Below, in pieces: positions 33,517 to 42,579 of a stretch of DNA of 64,000 nucleotides (position 1 is the first letter of the stretch; the number at the start of each line of letters is the position of its first letter). The stretch is from Paenibacillus_V sp046244365. GTDB taxonomy: Bacteria; Bacillota; Bacilli; Paenibacillales; NBRC-103111. A program made the position numbers and the translations under genes. The notes under the pieces are model-generated. The model had not been told where the DNA came from. It saw nothing but the letters and a program-made list of their open reading frames with translations, and did no database searches. Location of the stretch: positions 6,324,001-6,388,000 of the forward strand of contig NZ_CP176395.1 of the NCBI RefSeq assembly GCF_046244365.1, written 5' to 3'.

Positions 33517-35514
33517 CTACCGAACGATACGGAACAAGGAGACTTCCTGCTTCAGGCTTTGCGCCAGCTGGTTGAGCGTCGCCATCGACTGGGACACGCC
33601 CTCCATCGCAGCAAGCTGCTCCTCGGTTATCGCCACGATCTCATCCGTGTGCTCCGCGGACCGTTTCGCAATAGCCGCCGATTCCTCTACGGAAGCGGAT
33701 AGCTCCTCCGAGCTTGCCGACATTTCCTCGGCTACCGCGGAAACGTCCTGCATATCGGCCGAAATGCGCCGAACCGATTCATAGATCTTCTGAAATGCGT
33801 CTCCCGCGCGCAGGATGACGACCGTTCCGTCGCTTGCCTCGCGCGTTCCCCTCTCGATTGCGCCAATCACGTCCGCCGTATCGGCCTGCATGCTGCCGAC
33901 CAGCTCTTCGATCTGCTTGGTCGCTTCCTCCGATTGCGCCGCCAGCTTCCGCACCTCCGCCGCGACGACGGCAAACCCTTTGCCGTGTTCGCCCGCTCTC
34001 GCCGCTTCGATATTGGCATTCAACGCCAGTATATTCGTCTGCGCCGCGATTCTGGCTATGATGTCGACGATCAGTCCGATTTCTTCGGAATGCTTGCCGA
34101 GCCGCTTCACCACTTCCGACGAACGGGCCACCGCCTCGCTGATCGAAGCCATCTGCTTATCCGCTTCCTGAATCAAGACATTCCCCGCTTCAGCGTCGGC
34201 CGCAGCCTGCTGCGAAACGTCGGCGACGCGGGACGAACGCTCGGATACCTGGTGAATGCCTGCCGACATTTCCTGCATTGATCTTGCGCCCTGCTCGGCC
34301 CCCGACGTTTGCGCCGCGGCGCCGTCAGCCACTCCCTGCATTTCCGCCACGATTTGGTGGCTGGCCTGGACGGTCGCCTCCGCGCTGCTTGTCAGCCGAT
34401 CGGCAGACGCGGCAACTTGATCCGTCGTTTCGCGGATTTGCGCCACGATTGTCTTGAACTGGCGCAGCATCGATTGAAGGGAGCCTGCGATCAGCCCGAC
34501 CTCATCCCTTCGCCGCACATGCGCGGCGGCGATATCCTTGGTCAAGTCGCCGGCTGCGACATCGCCGAGCAAACGGGCGAATTGGCGCAGCGGCTTTAGC
34601 ACCCGGAGCTGGAATATGACCGCAAGCAATACGACAAGCAGCAGCAGTACGCCGCCGACGAGCAAGCTCAGCATTTGGATTTTTGCCGACACCTGACTGC
34701 TTGTCTCCGACGGACTGCCCACGTACATGACGCCAAGCGGCTTTCCGTTTATATCGAGGAACGGCGTCATGACCTCCGAAACGAGTTCGCCGTCCAGCGA
34801 ACGCGATTGGAACGCGCGATAACCCGGGTCCGCCTCCGCTTTATTCAAATGCGCTTGCAGCACGTCCGCTGCGTCATCGCGGGTACCTAGCACGGCCCCT
34901 TTCTTCGGCAACAGCGCTACGTCGACATACAGCGTTTCTTTAATCTCTTCCAGCGCTTCCGCATCGATAAAACGCCCGAACACCAGCAGCGCTTGCGGCT
35001 TCGCCTTCTCCGTTTCATCCGTAACTTTGGCCACGCCCAGAACGGCCAAGCCTTGTCCCGTGCTCACAAAGCCGGAAAAAACGTCTTCCTTGCCGAGACG
35101 CTCCAGAAGCTCCGGGTAGCCGAGCTTACCGGTGAATTCGGGAACATCGCCGCTCTGCGAAAGGACCGTCCCGTTCAGGCCGATCGTGCTCGCAAAGTTG
35201 ACGTTCGGTATGACGCTAGTGGATACGTTGACGTTTTTCTCGATCCACGCCAAGTCCTTCGTTTCCACCGCTTTCCAGTAATCCTCCCAATGGGCGTTCG
35301 TAATGACGGAATCCAACAAGCTTTTGCCGATTTTGTCGGTCAGCTTGTGCGCCGCATCGGAAGCGCTGTAGGCGTGGTCCCGTTCAATCTCCTCCAAGCT
35401 GTTCATCATTGAAGAATAGTACGTATAACCGATGACCGTCATCGGCAAGCCAAGCAGAACGGCGAGTAACAAAACGACTTGAATGCGCAAAGAAAACAAA
35501 TGAGAACGACCCAT
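33517..35514 (-). CDS. Methyl-accepting chemotaxis protein with CHASE4 sensor
   Basis: 665 residues. One N-terminal membrane helix (about 10-32), then an extracellular CHASE4 domain identified by NAHWEDYW near residue 72 and DLAWIEKNV. A second helix lies near 285-305, then a HAMP domain (LKPLRQFARLLGDVAAGDL) and a long signalling coiled coil whose hairpin tip includes IAAQTNILALNANIEAARAGEHG. It transmits ligand binding to CheA/CheW. The ligand is unknown. GGGGTG lies eight bases before the ATG, and TATAAT at 35569-35564 is a likely -10. No methylesterase/transferase-tethering pentapeptide occurs at the C-terminus. Confidence 0.93.
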   Translation of the reverse strand: MGRSHLFSLRIQVVLLLAVLLGLPMTVIGYTYYSSMMNSLEEIERDHAYSASDAAHKLTDKIGKSLLDSVITNAHWEDYWKAVETKDLAWIEKNVNVSTSVIPNVNFASTIGLNGTVLSQSGDVPEFTGKLGYPELLERLGKEDVFSGFVSTGQGLAVLGVAKVTDETEKAKPQALLVFGRFIDAEALEEIKETLYVDVALLPKKGAVLGTRDDAADVLQAHLNKAEADPGYRAFQSRSLDGELVSEVMTPFLDINGKPLGVMYVGSPSETSSQVSAKIQMLSLLVGGVLLLLVVLLAVIFQLRVLKPLRQFARLLGDVAAGDLTKDIAAAHVRRRDEVGLIAGSLQSMLRQFKTIVAQIRETTDQVAASADRLTSSAEATVQASHQIVAEMQGVADGAAAQTSGAEQGARSMQEMSAGIHQVSERSSRVADVSQQAAADAEAGNVLIQEADKQMASISEAVARSSEVVKRLGKHSEEIGLIVDIIARIAAQTNILALNANIEAARAGEHGKGFAVVAAEVRKLAAQSEEATKQIEELVGSMQADTADVIGAIERGTREASDGTVVILRAGDAFQKIYESVRRISADMQDVSAVAEEMSASSEELSASVEESAAIAKRSAEHTDEIVAITEEQLAAMEGVSQSMATLNQLAQSLKQEVSLFRIVR

Positions 35515-35616
35515 CCGACAGACACCCCTATTTATGCGCTGGTTCTTTATGGAAATCGAGAAGATTATAGCAGGAAATAGGACAAAAGTAACGTATTTTT
35601 ATAAGCTTGCGGCGGA

Positions 35617-36453
35617 CTACCTCAGTTCGGAAGGGCTCTTGCCGGTATGCTGCTTGAATTGTCTGCTGAAAAAAAAGACGTCGCGGTATCCGAGCGCTCC
35701 CGCCACTTCGGAAACCGACATCCCCGCGTAGCGCAGCAAATGCTCGGCCCGCTCCAGACGGGTGCGGATCACATAATCCTGCACCGATTCGCCGATCAGC
35801 TCCTTGAATTTCGCAGAAAAATAACGGGGCGATAAATTGGCGCGCGCCGCAAGATCTTCAAGCCTGTGCGGCTTGCCCGCATGCAGCTGAACGTAGTTGG
35901 CGACCTCGCGAATCGCTTCCTTCTGCTGAATGCTGCCCTCTCCCGGCCGTTTCGAACGCTGAAGCGGAGCCAATCCTTCTATGCCCTTGTCATCGGCTTC
36001 GTTACGATCGTGACGGAGCAGATGAATCATCAGCTGCTTCAATACGAGCTGGGCTTCCTCTTTCGCCGCGAACCCTTCCCCAAGAAAGAGTCTCACATAC
36101 CGGGTCAGCAGACGTTCAACCTCCGTTGACTCGGGCTCCGGCAGCACCCTGTATGGCTTAGGCACCTCAAGCGGCACCGTCAGGATATCGAAATGGATGT
36201 AGGTGAGAACCAGCGGCTTTTGAGCGTTGTGAGTGGCGGTCGTCTCATCCCCGGGTCTAAACAGAAAGCAGCTTCCGTTTCGGACGTCGTGTGGAATGCC
36301 GTTCAGCACGACCTCGCCTTCCCCGCTCCATACATAGAACAAATCATAATTTTGCAGCGGCTTCTCGCGCTTTTGCCACTTCCAGGCCGGCTCGCATACG
36401 ATTTTGGCAAAAGCGGATTTCACGACAAAATCGCCCGGCGAAACGTTCAACAT
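35617..36453 (-). CDS. AraC-family transcriptional regulator with cupin sensor
   Basis: 278 residues. The N-terminal half is cupin-like (VWSGEGEVVLNGIPHDVRNGSCFLFRPGDE). The C-terminal ~100 residues hold two helix-turn-helix units: the LEDLAARANLSPRYFSAKFKE segment and VSEVAGALGYRDVFFFSRQFK, diagnostic of AraC/XylS. Such regulators sense sugars or related small molecules. AAGGAG precedes ATG 36453. It lies alone between two chemoreceptor genes, so its target may be elsewhere. Confidence 0.92.
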   Translation of the reverse strand: MLNVSPGDFVVKSAFAKIVCEPAWKWQKREKPLQNYDLFYVWSGEGEVVLNGIPHDVRNGSCFLFRPGDETTATHNAQKPLVLTYIHFDILTVPLEVPKPYRVLPEPESTEVERLLTRYVRLFLGEGFAAKEEAQLVLKQLMIHLLRHDRNEADDKGIEGLAPLQRSKRPGEGSIQQKEAIREVANYVQLHAGKPHRLEDLAARANLSPRYFSAKFKELIGESVQDYVIRTRLERAEHLLRYAGMSVSEVAGALGYRDVFFFSRQFKQHTGKSPSELR

Positions 36454-36585
36454 GATGAATCTCCTTCACTTCTGAGTGATTTACTGCCATTTCCATTATA
36501 GACAATTGCGGAGGACATTTCACGTTCCCTGCGCGGATTGTCGCTAAAAGATGAACGAGCGGGATGATCGTTCCGGCAACCAAGG

Positions 36586-36604
36586 AAAAACGGCTTCGCC
36601 GTCT
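36586..36604 (-). terminator. Small hairpin with T tract
   Basis: On the minus strand GACGGC-GAA-GCCGTTTTT. Possible second terminator for the chemoreceptor gene ending at 36729; it abuts the dispersed repeat copy B. Confidence 0.5.
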
Positions 36605-36650
36605 TTGGTCGGCGCGTTTACCGAGAAGTCGAACAATCAGCGGAGGATAT
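36601..36650. repeat. Dispersed short repeat, copy B
   Basis: GTCTTTGG, GCGTTTACCGAGAAG and GAACAATCAGCGGAGGATAT, corresponding base for base (with gaps) to copy A at 17341-17394, 19 kb away. It sits in the 275-base gap between an AraC gene and a chemoreceptor gene. Confidence 0.6.
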
Positions 36651-36670
36651 CCTTTCCGAGACTTGAACGA

Positions 36671-36709
36671 AAGCCCTTGTCTTCCTTAAGAAACGGATGA
36701 CAAGGGCTT
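36671..36709 (-). terminator. Hairpin after the second chemoreceptor gene
   Basis: AAGCCCTTGTC and GACAAGGGCTT form an 11-bp perfect stem, 20 bases after the stop at 36729. The trailing T run is short (TTTC). Confidence 0.65.
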
Positions 36710-36728
36710 AACGGACCGGATTAGCGGC

Positions 36729-38471
36729 CTAAAGCTTGAACTTGTTAATTTCCTTCTGCAGAGTGGCGGCCATTTCCCTTAGGGATGTCGCGGATGCGGC
36801 GATTTCTTCCATCGCGGCCAGCTGTTCCTCGGAAGAAGCCGCTACGCTTTGCGAGTTTACGGAAGCGCCTTTCGCGATACGCGAGAGCTCCTCCAAGGAA
36901 GCCGCGATCTCCTCGCTTCCGGCGGACATTTGCTCCGCTGCCGCCGACACCTCCTGCACTTGCTCCGTTACGTGCTGGAACGAAACGACGATCTTCTGGA
37001 ACGCTTCGCCCGCTTGACCGGCGATATCCGTTCCCGTCTTCACTTCCTTGGAGCCCGCTTCCATGGCTTGAACAGCGCTGTTCATGTTGATTCCGATACC
37101 GTGCAGCAGCTGTGCGATTTGATCGGACGACTCCTTTGATTTCTCGGCCAGCTTGCGGACCTCATGGGCGACAACGGCGAAGCCTTTGCCGTGCTCGCCT
37201 GCCCGGGCAGCCTCGATCGAAGCATTAAGCGCAAGGAGATTCGTTTGGTTCGCGATATCGCTAATAATATCCACAATATGGCCGATTTCAACCGAGCGCT
37301 CGTTCAGCTCGTGCATGATCGACGCGGTTTTCGTTACGGAAACCTCGATTTTGTTCATTTGTTCGACCGTTTGCTGAATAACTTCGTTTCCGTTGTCCGC
37401 ATCGCGGGACGCATCCTGCGCAAGCTCGGACACGACGGAGGAGGAATCGGCGATCCGCTCGATGCCGACCGCCATTTCGCCCATTGCTTTCCTGCTTTCC
37501 TCCGCGCTTTGCAGCTGCGATTCGGAGCCGGAAGCGACCTCTTGGATCGACGCTGCCACCTCGTTCGTCGCCTTGGCCGTCTGATCCGCGCTCATCCGCA
37601 AGTTATCCGACGACTCCATGACGTCGTCCGCCGTGTTCTTGATATTCTGGACGAGGCTGCGGATGCTGCCGATCATCGTATTGAAATTCGCCGAAAGCTT
37701 GCCGACCTCGTCGCGGTTATGCACCGGGATGGAAATGCTCAGATCGCCTTCGGACGCCTTCAGAGACAGCTCGGATAACCGGCGCAGCGGCCTCAGCGTA
37801 TAACGAAGCATGACGATGACGAGCAGGATGAAAAACACCTCCGCGCCAATCGAAATCAATACGAAATCCGTCGTCGTCTTGTCCAGCTCCGCCTTGACTT
37901 TGCCGTAATCGAAGTCAAGTCCGAATATCGCGACCGTCTGCCCTTTCTCGTTCTTGATCGTGCTGAGCAGCGATATCCAAGTCCCTCCCATATCCTCGTA
38001 TTCCTCCGTCATGCCGACTCCGCTTTTCTGCGCCTCCTCGTAAGCCGCTTGAAAGGTCGCCGGCAGCTCATAATCCTTCAGAGGCCCAAGGCCCTGCGCG
38101 TCCAAGGATTTATTGGTAAGCATCATTTTCAGATAGCTCTTCCCGTCCTTGGCAGTAATATCCGGCGTCATGACGTAGCTGTTCGTAATGAGGTCGTCCT
38201 TCGTCATCGCCTCGAGCTGTTCGGCCAACCGAATGTTCGATTGATTCGCCATGAACTGGTCTGGCTTCAAGTTCATGCTCCCCTTGGCCGCCTCCAGCGT
38301 ATCGACGCCGAGCTCAAGCTGGGCATGGAGCGCTGCCTCAAGCTGCCGCAAATAATCGTAGTACATATTTTTTTCGCGTACGATTGAAATCGTTACCAGA
38401 ACGGAAGACAATAAGACGATCATAATCCCTAAAAAAACCGACGATTTGAAAACAAGGCTTCTATTTCTCAT
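36729..38471 (-). CDS. Methyl-accepting chemotaxis protein
   Basis: 580 residues. N-terminal helix (about 8-30), a ~170-residue extracellular domain with a single-Cache-like beta pattern (ISLLSTIKNEKGQTVAIFGLDFDYGKV before the second helix), membrane helix around 205-225, HAMP (LRPLRRLSELSLKASEGDLS), then the signalling domain with tip IANQTNLLALNASIEAARAGEHG. A likely receptor for an unknown small molecule. GGGGGGAG lies in front of ATG 38471. Upstream, a candidate sigma-D-type promoter is seen (38512-38539). Confidence 0.93.
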   Translation of the reverse strand: MRNRSLVFKSSVFLGIMIVLLSSVLVTISIVREKNMYYDYLRQLEAALHAQLELGVDTLEAAKGSMNLKPDQFMANQSNIRLAEQLEAMTKDDLITNSYVMTPDITAKDGKSYLKMMLTNKSLDAQGLGPLKDYELPATFQAAYEEAQKSGVGMTEEYEDMGGTWISLLSTIKNEKGQTVAIFGLDFDYGKVKAELDKTTTDFVLISIGAEVFFILLVIVMLRYTLRPLRRLSELSLKASEGDLSISIPVHNRDEVGKLSANFNTMIGSIRSLVQNIKNTADDVMESSDNLRMSADQTAKATNEVAASIQEVASGSESQLQSAEESRKAMGEMAVGIERIADSSSVVSELAQDASRDADNGNEVIQQTVEQMNKIEVSVTKTASIMHELNERSVEIGHIVDIISDIANQTNLLALNASIEAARAGEHGKGFAVVAHEVRKLAEKSKESSDQIAQLLHGIGINMNSAVQAMEAGSKEVKTGTDIAGQAGEAFQKIVVSFQHVTEQVQEVSAAAEQMSAGSEEIAASLEELSRIAKGASVNSQSVAASSEEQLAAMEEIAASATSLREMAATLQKEINKFKL

Positions 38472-38511
38472 AGCTTGTCTCCCCCCATTGAAATATGTGC
38501 TATAGGATCAT

Positions 38512-38539
38512 ATTTCGACAGAATCCAGTCGTTTGTTTA
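38512..38539 (-). promoter_or_regulatory. Candidate sigma-D (flagellar/chemotaxis) promoter
   Basis: On the minus strand TAAA (38539-38536), 16 bases, GTCGAAAT (38519-38512), near the TAAA-N15-GCCGATAT consensus of sigma-D. It lies about 40 bases before the chemoreceptor start. The match is partial. Confidence 0.4.
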
Positions 38540-38659
38540 GCATTATTTATAGGCAATAATACCCATATTAAACCTCCTCAGTCGCAGCCTCGCCAAATGT
38601 CCGCAGCTGTTTACTTTAGATCGCAAGGAGTCCGAGGCGGAGGTGTGGGTACGGAAGTC

Positions 38660-38685
38660 AAAGAGACCGCCGCAGCGGTCTCTTT
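38660..38685. terminator. Terminator between the cyd operon and the chemoreceptor promoter
   Basis: AAAGAGACCGC-CGCA-GCGGTCTCTTTC: an 11-bp perfect stem with a four-base loop and T-rich flanks, about 27 bases after the end of the small cyd gene. Confidence 0.75.
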
Positions 38686-38711
38686 CGATCACGGAATTTA
38701 TAGCGGCCGCT

Positions 38712-38807
38712 CTAAAGGACATATCTTGCAAGTGACAGCAAGAGCAGGAAAGCGATGCCGAAACAGAGCCGCATCAGCCATTTATCTTGTCGGTCAAACG
38801 CATTCAC
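38712..38807 (-). CDS. cydS: 31-residue CydS-like small subunit of cytochrome bd oxidase
   Basis: 31 residues. A GTG start overlaps the TGA of cydB by four bases (GTGA), and GGGGGAG lies seven bases upstream inside cydB. The peptide has a charged head (NAFDRQDKW) followed by one membrane helix (LCFGIAFLLLLSLARYVL). Bd-type oxidases of Bacillales carry a one-helix third subunit (CydS; CydX in E. coli) encoded immediately downstream of the large subunits, which stabilises haem or the Q-site region. Size, topology and position all match. The symbol is by analogy. Confidence 0.7.
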   Translation of the reverse strand: MNAFDRQDKWLMRLCFGIAFLLLLSLARYVL

Positions 38808-39820
38808 GACAGCTCCCCCTTCACATACTTGGCATTGAAAATGAACAGTCTGAGCAGCAGAACGACGGATGGAACCAACAGCGCAAAGCCGGCGACAAAA
38901 GCGACGATCAATGCGCGCCCCATCGTTTCGTTCGTCACTCCGCCATATACCGTTAAATACGGATACAGCAAATAAGGGAGATGGGATTGGCCGTACCCGA
39001 AAAAGGCGAAAGCAAATTGCAGCATCACCATGACGAATGCGACGCCGAACGATTTCCTTTGCCAAATCAGCCATACGGCAATCGAAAAGGCGGCTAGCGA
39101 AAGTCCGAACAGCCACCATATCCGCAGCGCGCGTTCAAAATGCTCCAGGTTGTGATTCCGGAGTGCGATAAAGACGAACAAGCTGGAGATGAGCGTCGGT
39201 ATGCCGCCCCACAAAGCGAACTGGCGCATCTGCTCGAGCGCTCTCGCATCTTCCGCGCGAGAGGCATAATACGTCAAAAATGTCGAACTGATGAATAGCA
39301 CGCTCGACATGGCGAGCAGCACGACCGCCCAAGAATAAGCGCTATAGAACAGCTCCTCCATCAGCAGTGTTACCGTGTTGCCTGAAACGGACAAAAATCC
39401 CCCTTCCGAGATGGTAAACACCGTTGACAACGAAGCGGGGATGAGCAAGCCTGTCGCCCCGTAAGCAAGCAGGTAGAAGCTGTTTTTCTTAGCGCCGTAA
39501 TTGGCAAAAGCGTAGAACGACCCCCGGACGGTAAGTAGAACAAGCGCAATACTGCCCGGAATGAGCAAAGCCGTGCCATAGTAGTGGGCCGTTTCGGGAA
39601 AGAAGCCGACGATGCCGACGAAGAAAAACACAAGGAAAACGTTGGTCACCTCCCAGACCGGCGACAAATATCTGGAAATAACGGGCCCGATGATCGTTTC
39701 CATCCCGATCACTCTGCCGTAATAGGCATAGAAACCCGCTCCGAAATCAATGGACGCTACAATCAGATACCCGTACAAGAAGCTCCAGAGCACGGTGATG
39801 CCAAGCTGGTCGACCGACAT
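38804..39820 (-). CDS. ythB: Cytochrome bd-type ubiquinol oxidase subunit II (CydB/YthB-like)
   Basis: 338 residues with eight or nine membrane helices. The start VLWSFLYGYLIVASIDFGAGFYAYY and the TVRGSFYAFANYG region are typical of the second subunit of YthAB-type oxidases. With subunit I it forms the haem-containing quinol oxidase that reduces oxygen to water. ATG 39820 has AGGAGG at eight bases and overlaps nothing; subunit I ends at 39834, 13 bases upstream. The reading-frame extension to 39943 is not supported. Confidence 0.92.
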   Translation of the reverse strand: MSVDQLGITVLWSFLYGYLIVASIDFGAGFYAYYGRVIGMETIIGPVISRYLSPVWEVTNVFLVFFFVGIVGFFPETAHYYGTALLIPGSIALVLLTVRGSFYAFANYGAKKNSFYLLAYGATGLLIPASLSTVFTISEGGFLSVSGNTVTLLMEELFYSAYSWAVVLLAMSSVLFISSTFLTYYASRAEDARALEQMRQFALWGGIPTLISSLFVFIALRNHNLEHFERALRIWWLFGLSLAAFSIAVWLIWQRKSFGVAFVMVMLQFAFAFFGYGQSHLPYLLYPYLTVYGGVTNETMGRALIVAFVAGFALLVPSVVLLLRLFIFNAKYVKGELS

Positions 39821-39833
39821 GACTGCATCCTCC

Positions 39834-41183
39834 TTACAAAATGATCCGGCGGGTTTCAAGCTCCAGCTCCGCCGGTTTATTGCGGAAGAGACGAGCCAGT
39901 ACCAAAAGACATACGATGCCGAGCACGGCATACAACACGGCAAACAGCCAAAACGCCACGCCTACGTGACTATTCGTCGTCGCCGCATCGGATACGCGCA
40001 AGTATCCCCGCATGATCCACGGCTGTCTGCCAACCTCGGCATAAAACCATCCAAGTTCGATGGCAAGCAAGGATAGCGGCCCGCCCGCTAAAATGCCCGC
40101 GAGTATCCAGCGATTGTAACCCTCCCATCGCAGTAACCGGGGCAGCGCCAGAAAAAGAACGGGTACCGCCAATAAATAAAACCCGATGCCGACCATCGCA
40201 TCGAATAAATAATGCACATACAGCGGAGGCCATTCGTCCTTCGGAAAATCGTTCAAGCCGGTGACCGTGCCGTTTGGGTTATGGGTAGCCAATAGACTAA
40301 GCGCCCACGGGATTTGAATGGCCCCTGTCACCTCCTGCGTCTGCGGATTCAACCGGCCTCCGACGACAAGCGGCGCCCGGCTTCCGGTCTCGAAATGCCA
40401 TTCGGCTGCTGCAAGCTTTTCCGGCTGTTCCTTGGCCAGAAACTGTGCGGCCATATCGCCCACCCCGATGGTCAGGACGGCAAGAATGAGGCCTGCCGTC
40501 ATATTCAGACGAATCGACTTCCGGTAATAATCGTCCTTACGCCCCCGCAGCATGGCGAAAGCCGCGATCATCGCTAGCAAAAAGGCGGCTGTAAGGTAAG
40601 CGGAAGACAATACATGCGCGACTTTGGAAGGTACGGCGGGATTGAACATGGCGGCAAGCGGATCGATTTGGGTAAGCCGGCCGTTCTCCAGCATGAATCC
40701 TTGCGGCGTGTTCATAAAGGCGTTGACCGTCGTAATAAACAACGCCGAACCGGAGGATCCGATTATGATGGGCAAGGTGAGCAGCCAGTGCTTATACGGG
40801 TTGGAAAATCTGTCCCATGTATAAAGATAGATGCCGAGAAAGATGGCCTCGAAGAAAAAAGCGAACGTCTCCAAAAAGAGCGGCAATCCGACCACTTGGC
40901 CTGCCAATCGCATAAACTCCGGCCACAATAAACTAAGCTGAAGGCCGATGCATGTCCCGGTGACGACGCCTACAGCCACCGTTATGACAAAACCGCGCGC
41001 CCATCTCCGGGCCATTAACGAATAATGCGCGTCTTTCTTCCGTATGCCTATCCATTCGGCCAAAGAAATAAAAACCGGAACGCCGACTCCGACAGTCGCG
41101 AACAAGATATGAAAGGCTAACGTCATTTCCGTTAATCCTCGGCTCCAATCCACCGTTCCCACGAAGCAACCCCCCAGTTTCAT
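39834..41183 (-). CDS. ythA: Cytochrome bd-type ubiquinol oxidase subunit I (CydA/YthA-like)
   Basis: 449 residues with nine or so membrane helices. Haem-ligand regions are visible: LTEMTLAFHILFATVGVGVP (axial His near the N-terminus), the GWFYAEVGRQPWIMRGYLR block after the Q-loop, and a short Q-loop like cyanide-insensitive YthA-type oxidases. It accepts electrons from menaquinol. The ATG at 41183 has AGGA ten bases upstream; an alternative GTG at 41162 with GGGGGG in front is possible and would remove seven residues. A TTG at 41189 is less likely. The operon is ythA-ythB-cydS. Confidence 0.92.
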   Translation of the reverse strand: MKLGGCFVGTVDWSRGLTEMTLAFHILFATVGVGVPVFISLAEWIGIRKKDAHYSLMARRWARGFVITVAVGVVTGTCIGLQLSLLWPEFMRLAGQVVGLPLFLETFAFFFEAIFLGIYLYTWDRFSNPYKHWLLTLPIIIGSSGSALFITTVNAFMNTPQGFMLENGRLTQIDPLAAMFNPAVPSKVAHVLSSAYLTAAFLLAMIAAFAMLRGRKDDYYRKSIRLNMTAGLILAVLTIGVGDMAAQFLAKEQPEKLAAAEWHFETGSRAPLVVGGRLNPQTQEVTGAIQIPWALSLLATHNPNGTVTGLNDFPKDEWPPLYVHYLFDAMVGIGFYLLAVPVLFLALPRLLRWEGYNRWILAGILAGGPLSLLAIELGWFYAEVGRQPWIMRGYLRVSDAATTNSHVGVAFWLFAVLYAVLGIVCLLVLARLFRNKPAELELETRRIIL

Positions 41184-41288
41184 AACCAATGATTCCTGCT
41201 GGTTACTATTCCCACCTCATTCATTTGTATTCACGCCCGATCATCGTTTCGAATCGGCGATTTTAACGTGTATCTAGCAGCATACATG

Positions 41289-41328
41289 CGAAAAGCCGGC
41301 GTCAGATGACCTGACCCCGGCTTTTCGC
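41289..41328 (-). terminator. Long hairpin terminator
   Basis: GCGAAAAGCCGG...CCGGCTTTTCGC with an inner TCAG/CTGA stem. It lies about 150 bases after the phosphodiester glycosidase gene and before the ythA promoter region. Apart from it, the gap 41184-41475 contains nothing I recognise. Confidence 0.7.
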
Positions 41329-41475
41329 ACGGCTTGCTATTTTCAGCCAATAGTAGAAGGATTGCTGGAAGTACAGTCACCATGCTGCTAGAACCATTCT
41401 CCCCGGTTCAGCCCTGTCCCCTTTTCATTCGAAGTTACCAGACCAGATCGGTCGCAATTCGGGGCTCGGTCCAGA

Positions 41476-42285
41476 TTACTTCTGGACGATCGCCAGCATC
41501 TGATACACCTCGCGGCGGTCGCCGGGAAGCGTCGCTTCGGCAACCTTCATCTGCGAAGAACCGTCTCCGTCAAGGAATATGCCGTCCACCGGATGCGCAT
41601 TTACGAGCGTCTCTTTGACAGCCGTACGGAACTCCTCGCCGGTGCTCTTCGTCGGCGTCACAATCATCCATAAGTAGCCTTCTCTATCATAGACCAGACC
41701 TGACCGCATCCGTTTCTCGTCGATTGCCGGCAGCCCTTCGATCAGCGCCTGCTCGTACCAGCCCGCATCGTCGCCCAGACGCATGCTGATTCCGCCCTGC
41801 GCCCAATAACGGCCGCGGTCGGTTACGGCCAAGCCGTCCGGGTCGGCTGCGACCTGTACCGAGAATCGTTCGGCCGTTTCATCAAAGACCAGCGTCCCTT
41901 TGCTATTGTCGATGTTGTACCAGCCGCTTCCATAATCGCCTGCCGCCCCCTTCAGCGGCACATTGTTCTTTACGGCGATGCTGAGCAGGCTGCCCTCCCA
42001 GAAAAAACCTCCGTTGATTCCATATTCCCCGGTATCCGTAACGTTGGCATCGATCGCTCTCAGCTCGACATTCCGCGGCGATGTGCGAATGAGGTGCAAC
42101 TGGACGCCGTTCAGCGCCTTCACCTTCGCATAGCGGTAATCCACCGGCTTACGCGGCTCAGGATGTTTCTGAAACAAATAGATCGTGCCGAAGAAGGATA
42201 CGGCGACGAGCAAAAAAAGAACGGCTGTGTTCAGACGTCCGCTTTCCCATGCATGCGGCTTCGTCCGCTCCGATTCTCGAATCAT
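41476..42285 (-). CDS. Phosphodiester glycosidase family protein (NAGPA/DUF2233-like), membrane-anchored
   Basis: 269 residues. One N-terminal membrane helix (about 20-38, TAVLFLLVAVSFFGTIYLF), then a secreted domain with GINGGFFWEG and the final DGDGSSQM motif, which mark the NAGPA-type phosphodiester glycosidase fold. Such enzymes cleave GlcNAc-1-phosphodiesters or related bonds in cell-envelope polymers. The ATG at 42285 sits behind GGGGGGAG. It appears to be monocistronic. The natural substrate is unknown; a teichoic-acid or phospho-glycan is plausible. Confidence 0.82.
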   Translation of the reverse strand: MIRESERTKPHAWESGRLNTAVLFLLVAVSFFGTIYLFQKHPEPRKPVDYRYAKVKALNGVQLHLIRTSPRNVELRAIDANVTDTGEYGINGGFFWEGSLLSIAVKNNVPLKGAAGDYGSGWYNIDNSKGTLVFDETAERFSVQVAADPDGLAVTDRGRYWAQGGISMRLGDDAGWYEQALIEGLPAIDEKRMRSGLVYDREGYLWMIVTPTKSTGEEFRTAVKETLVNAHPVDGIFLDGDGSSQMKVAEATLPGDRREVYQMLAIVQK

Positions 42286-42579
42286 CCGCTCCCCCCTTCC
42301 ATACGCACCCTTGCTTGTCCGCTCCTGATATGGAAAACATTACTATAAGCATACCGTTTTCGCCTGCTCTTTTCAATAAACCTTTGGGACTACCGGCACC
42401 CGCATAAATCGCTGAAAAACCGCATTTTACGCCACTCCCCGTCATAATGAGCTTGCCATTCCCGGCGCGAGCGGCTGGAATTCGGCACCTGCAGGATGAT
42501 CCGAACAAAAATAGCCTGCGTCCTGCAGCTCCGGCAAGAGCATACAGAATCACAGGCCCGTTACATATTCATCCAAACG

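Noticed and set aside
33517..38471. Duplicated chemoreceptor pair as a recent tandem duplication
   Set aside because: The sensor domains (CHASE4 versus Cache-like) and flanks differ; only the signalling domain is similar, as in all chemoreceptors.
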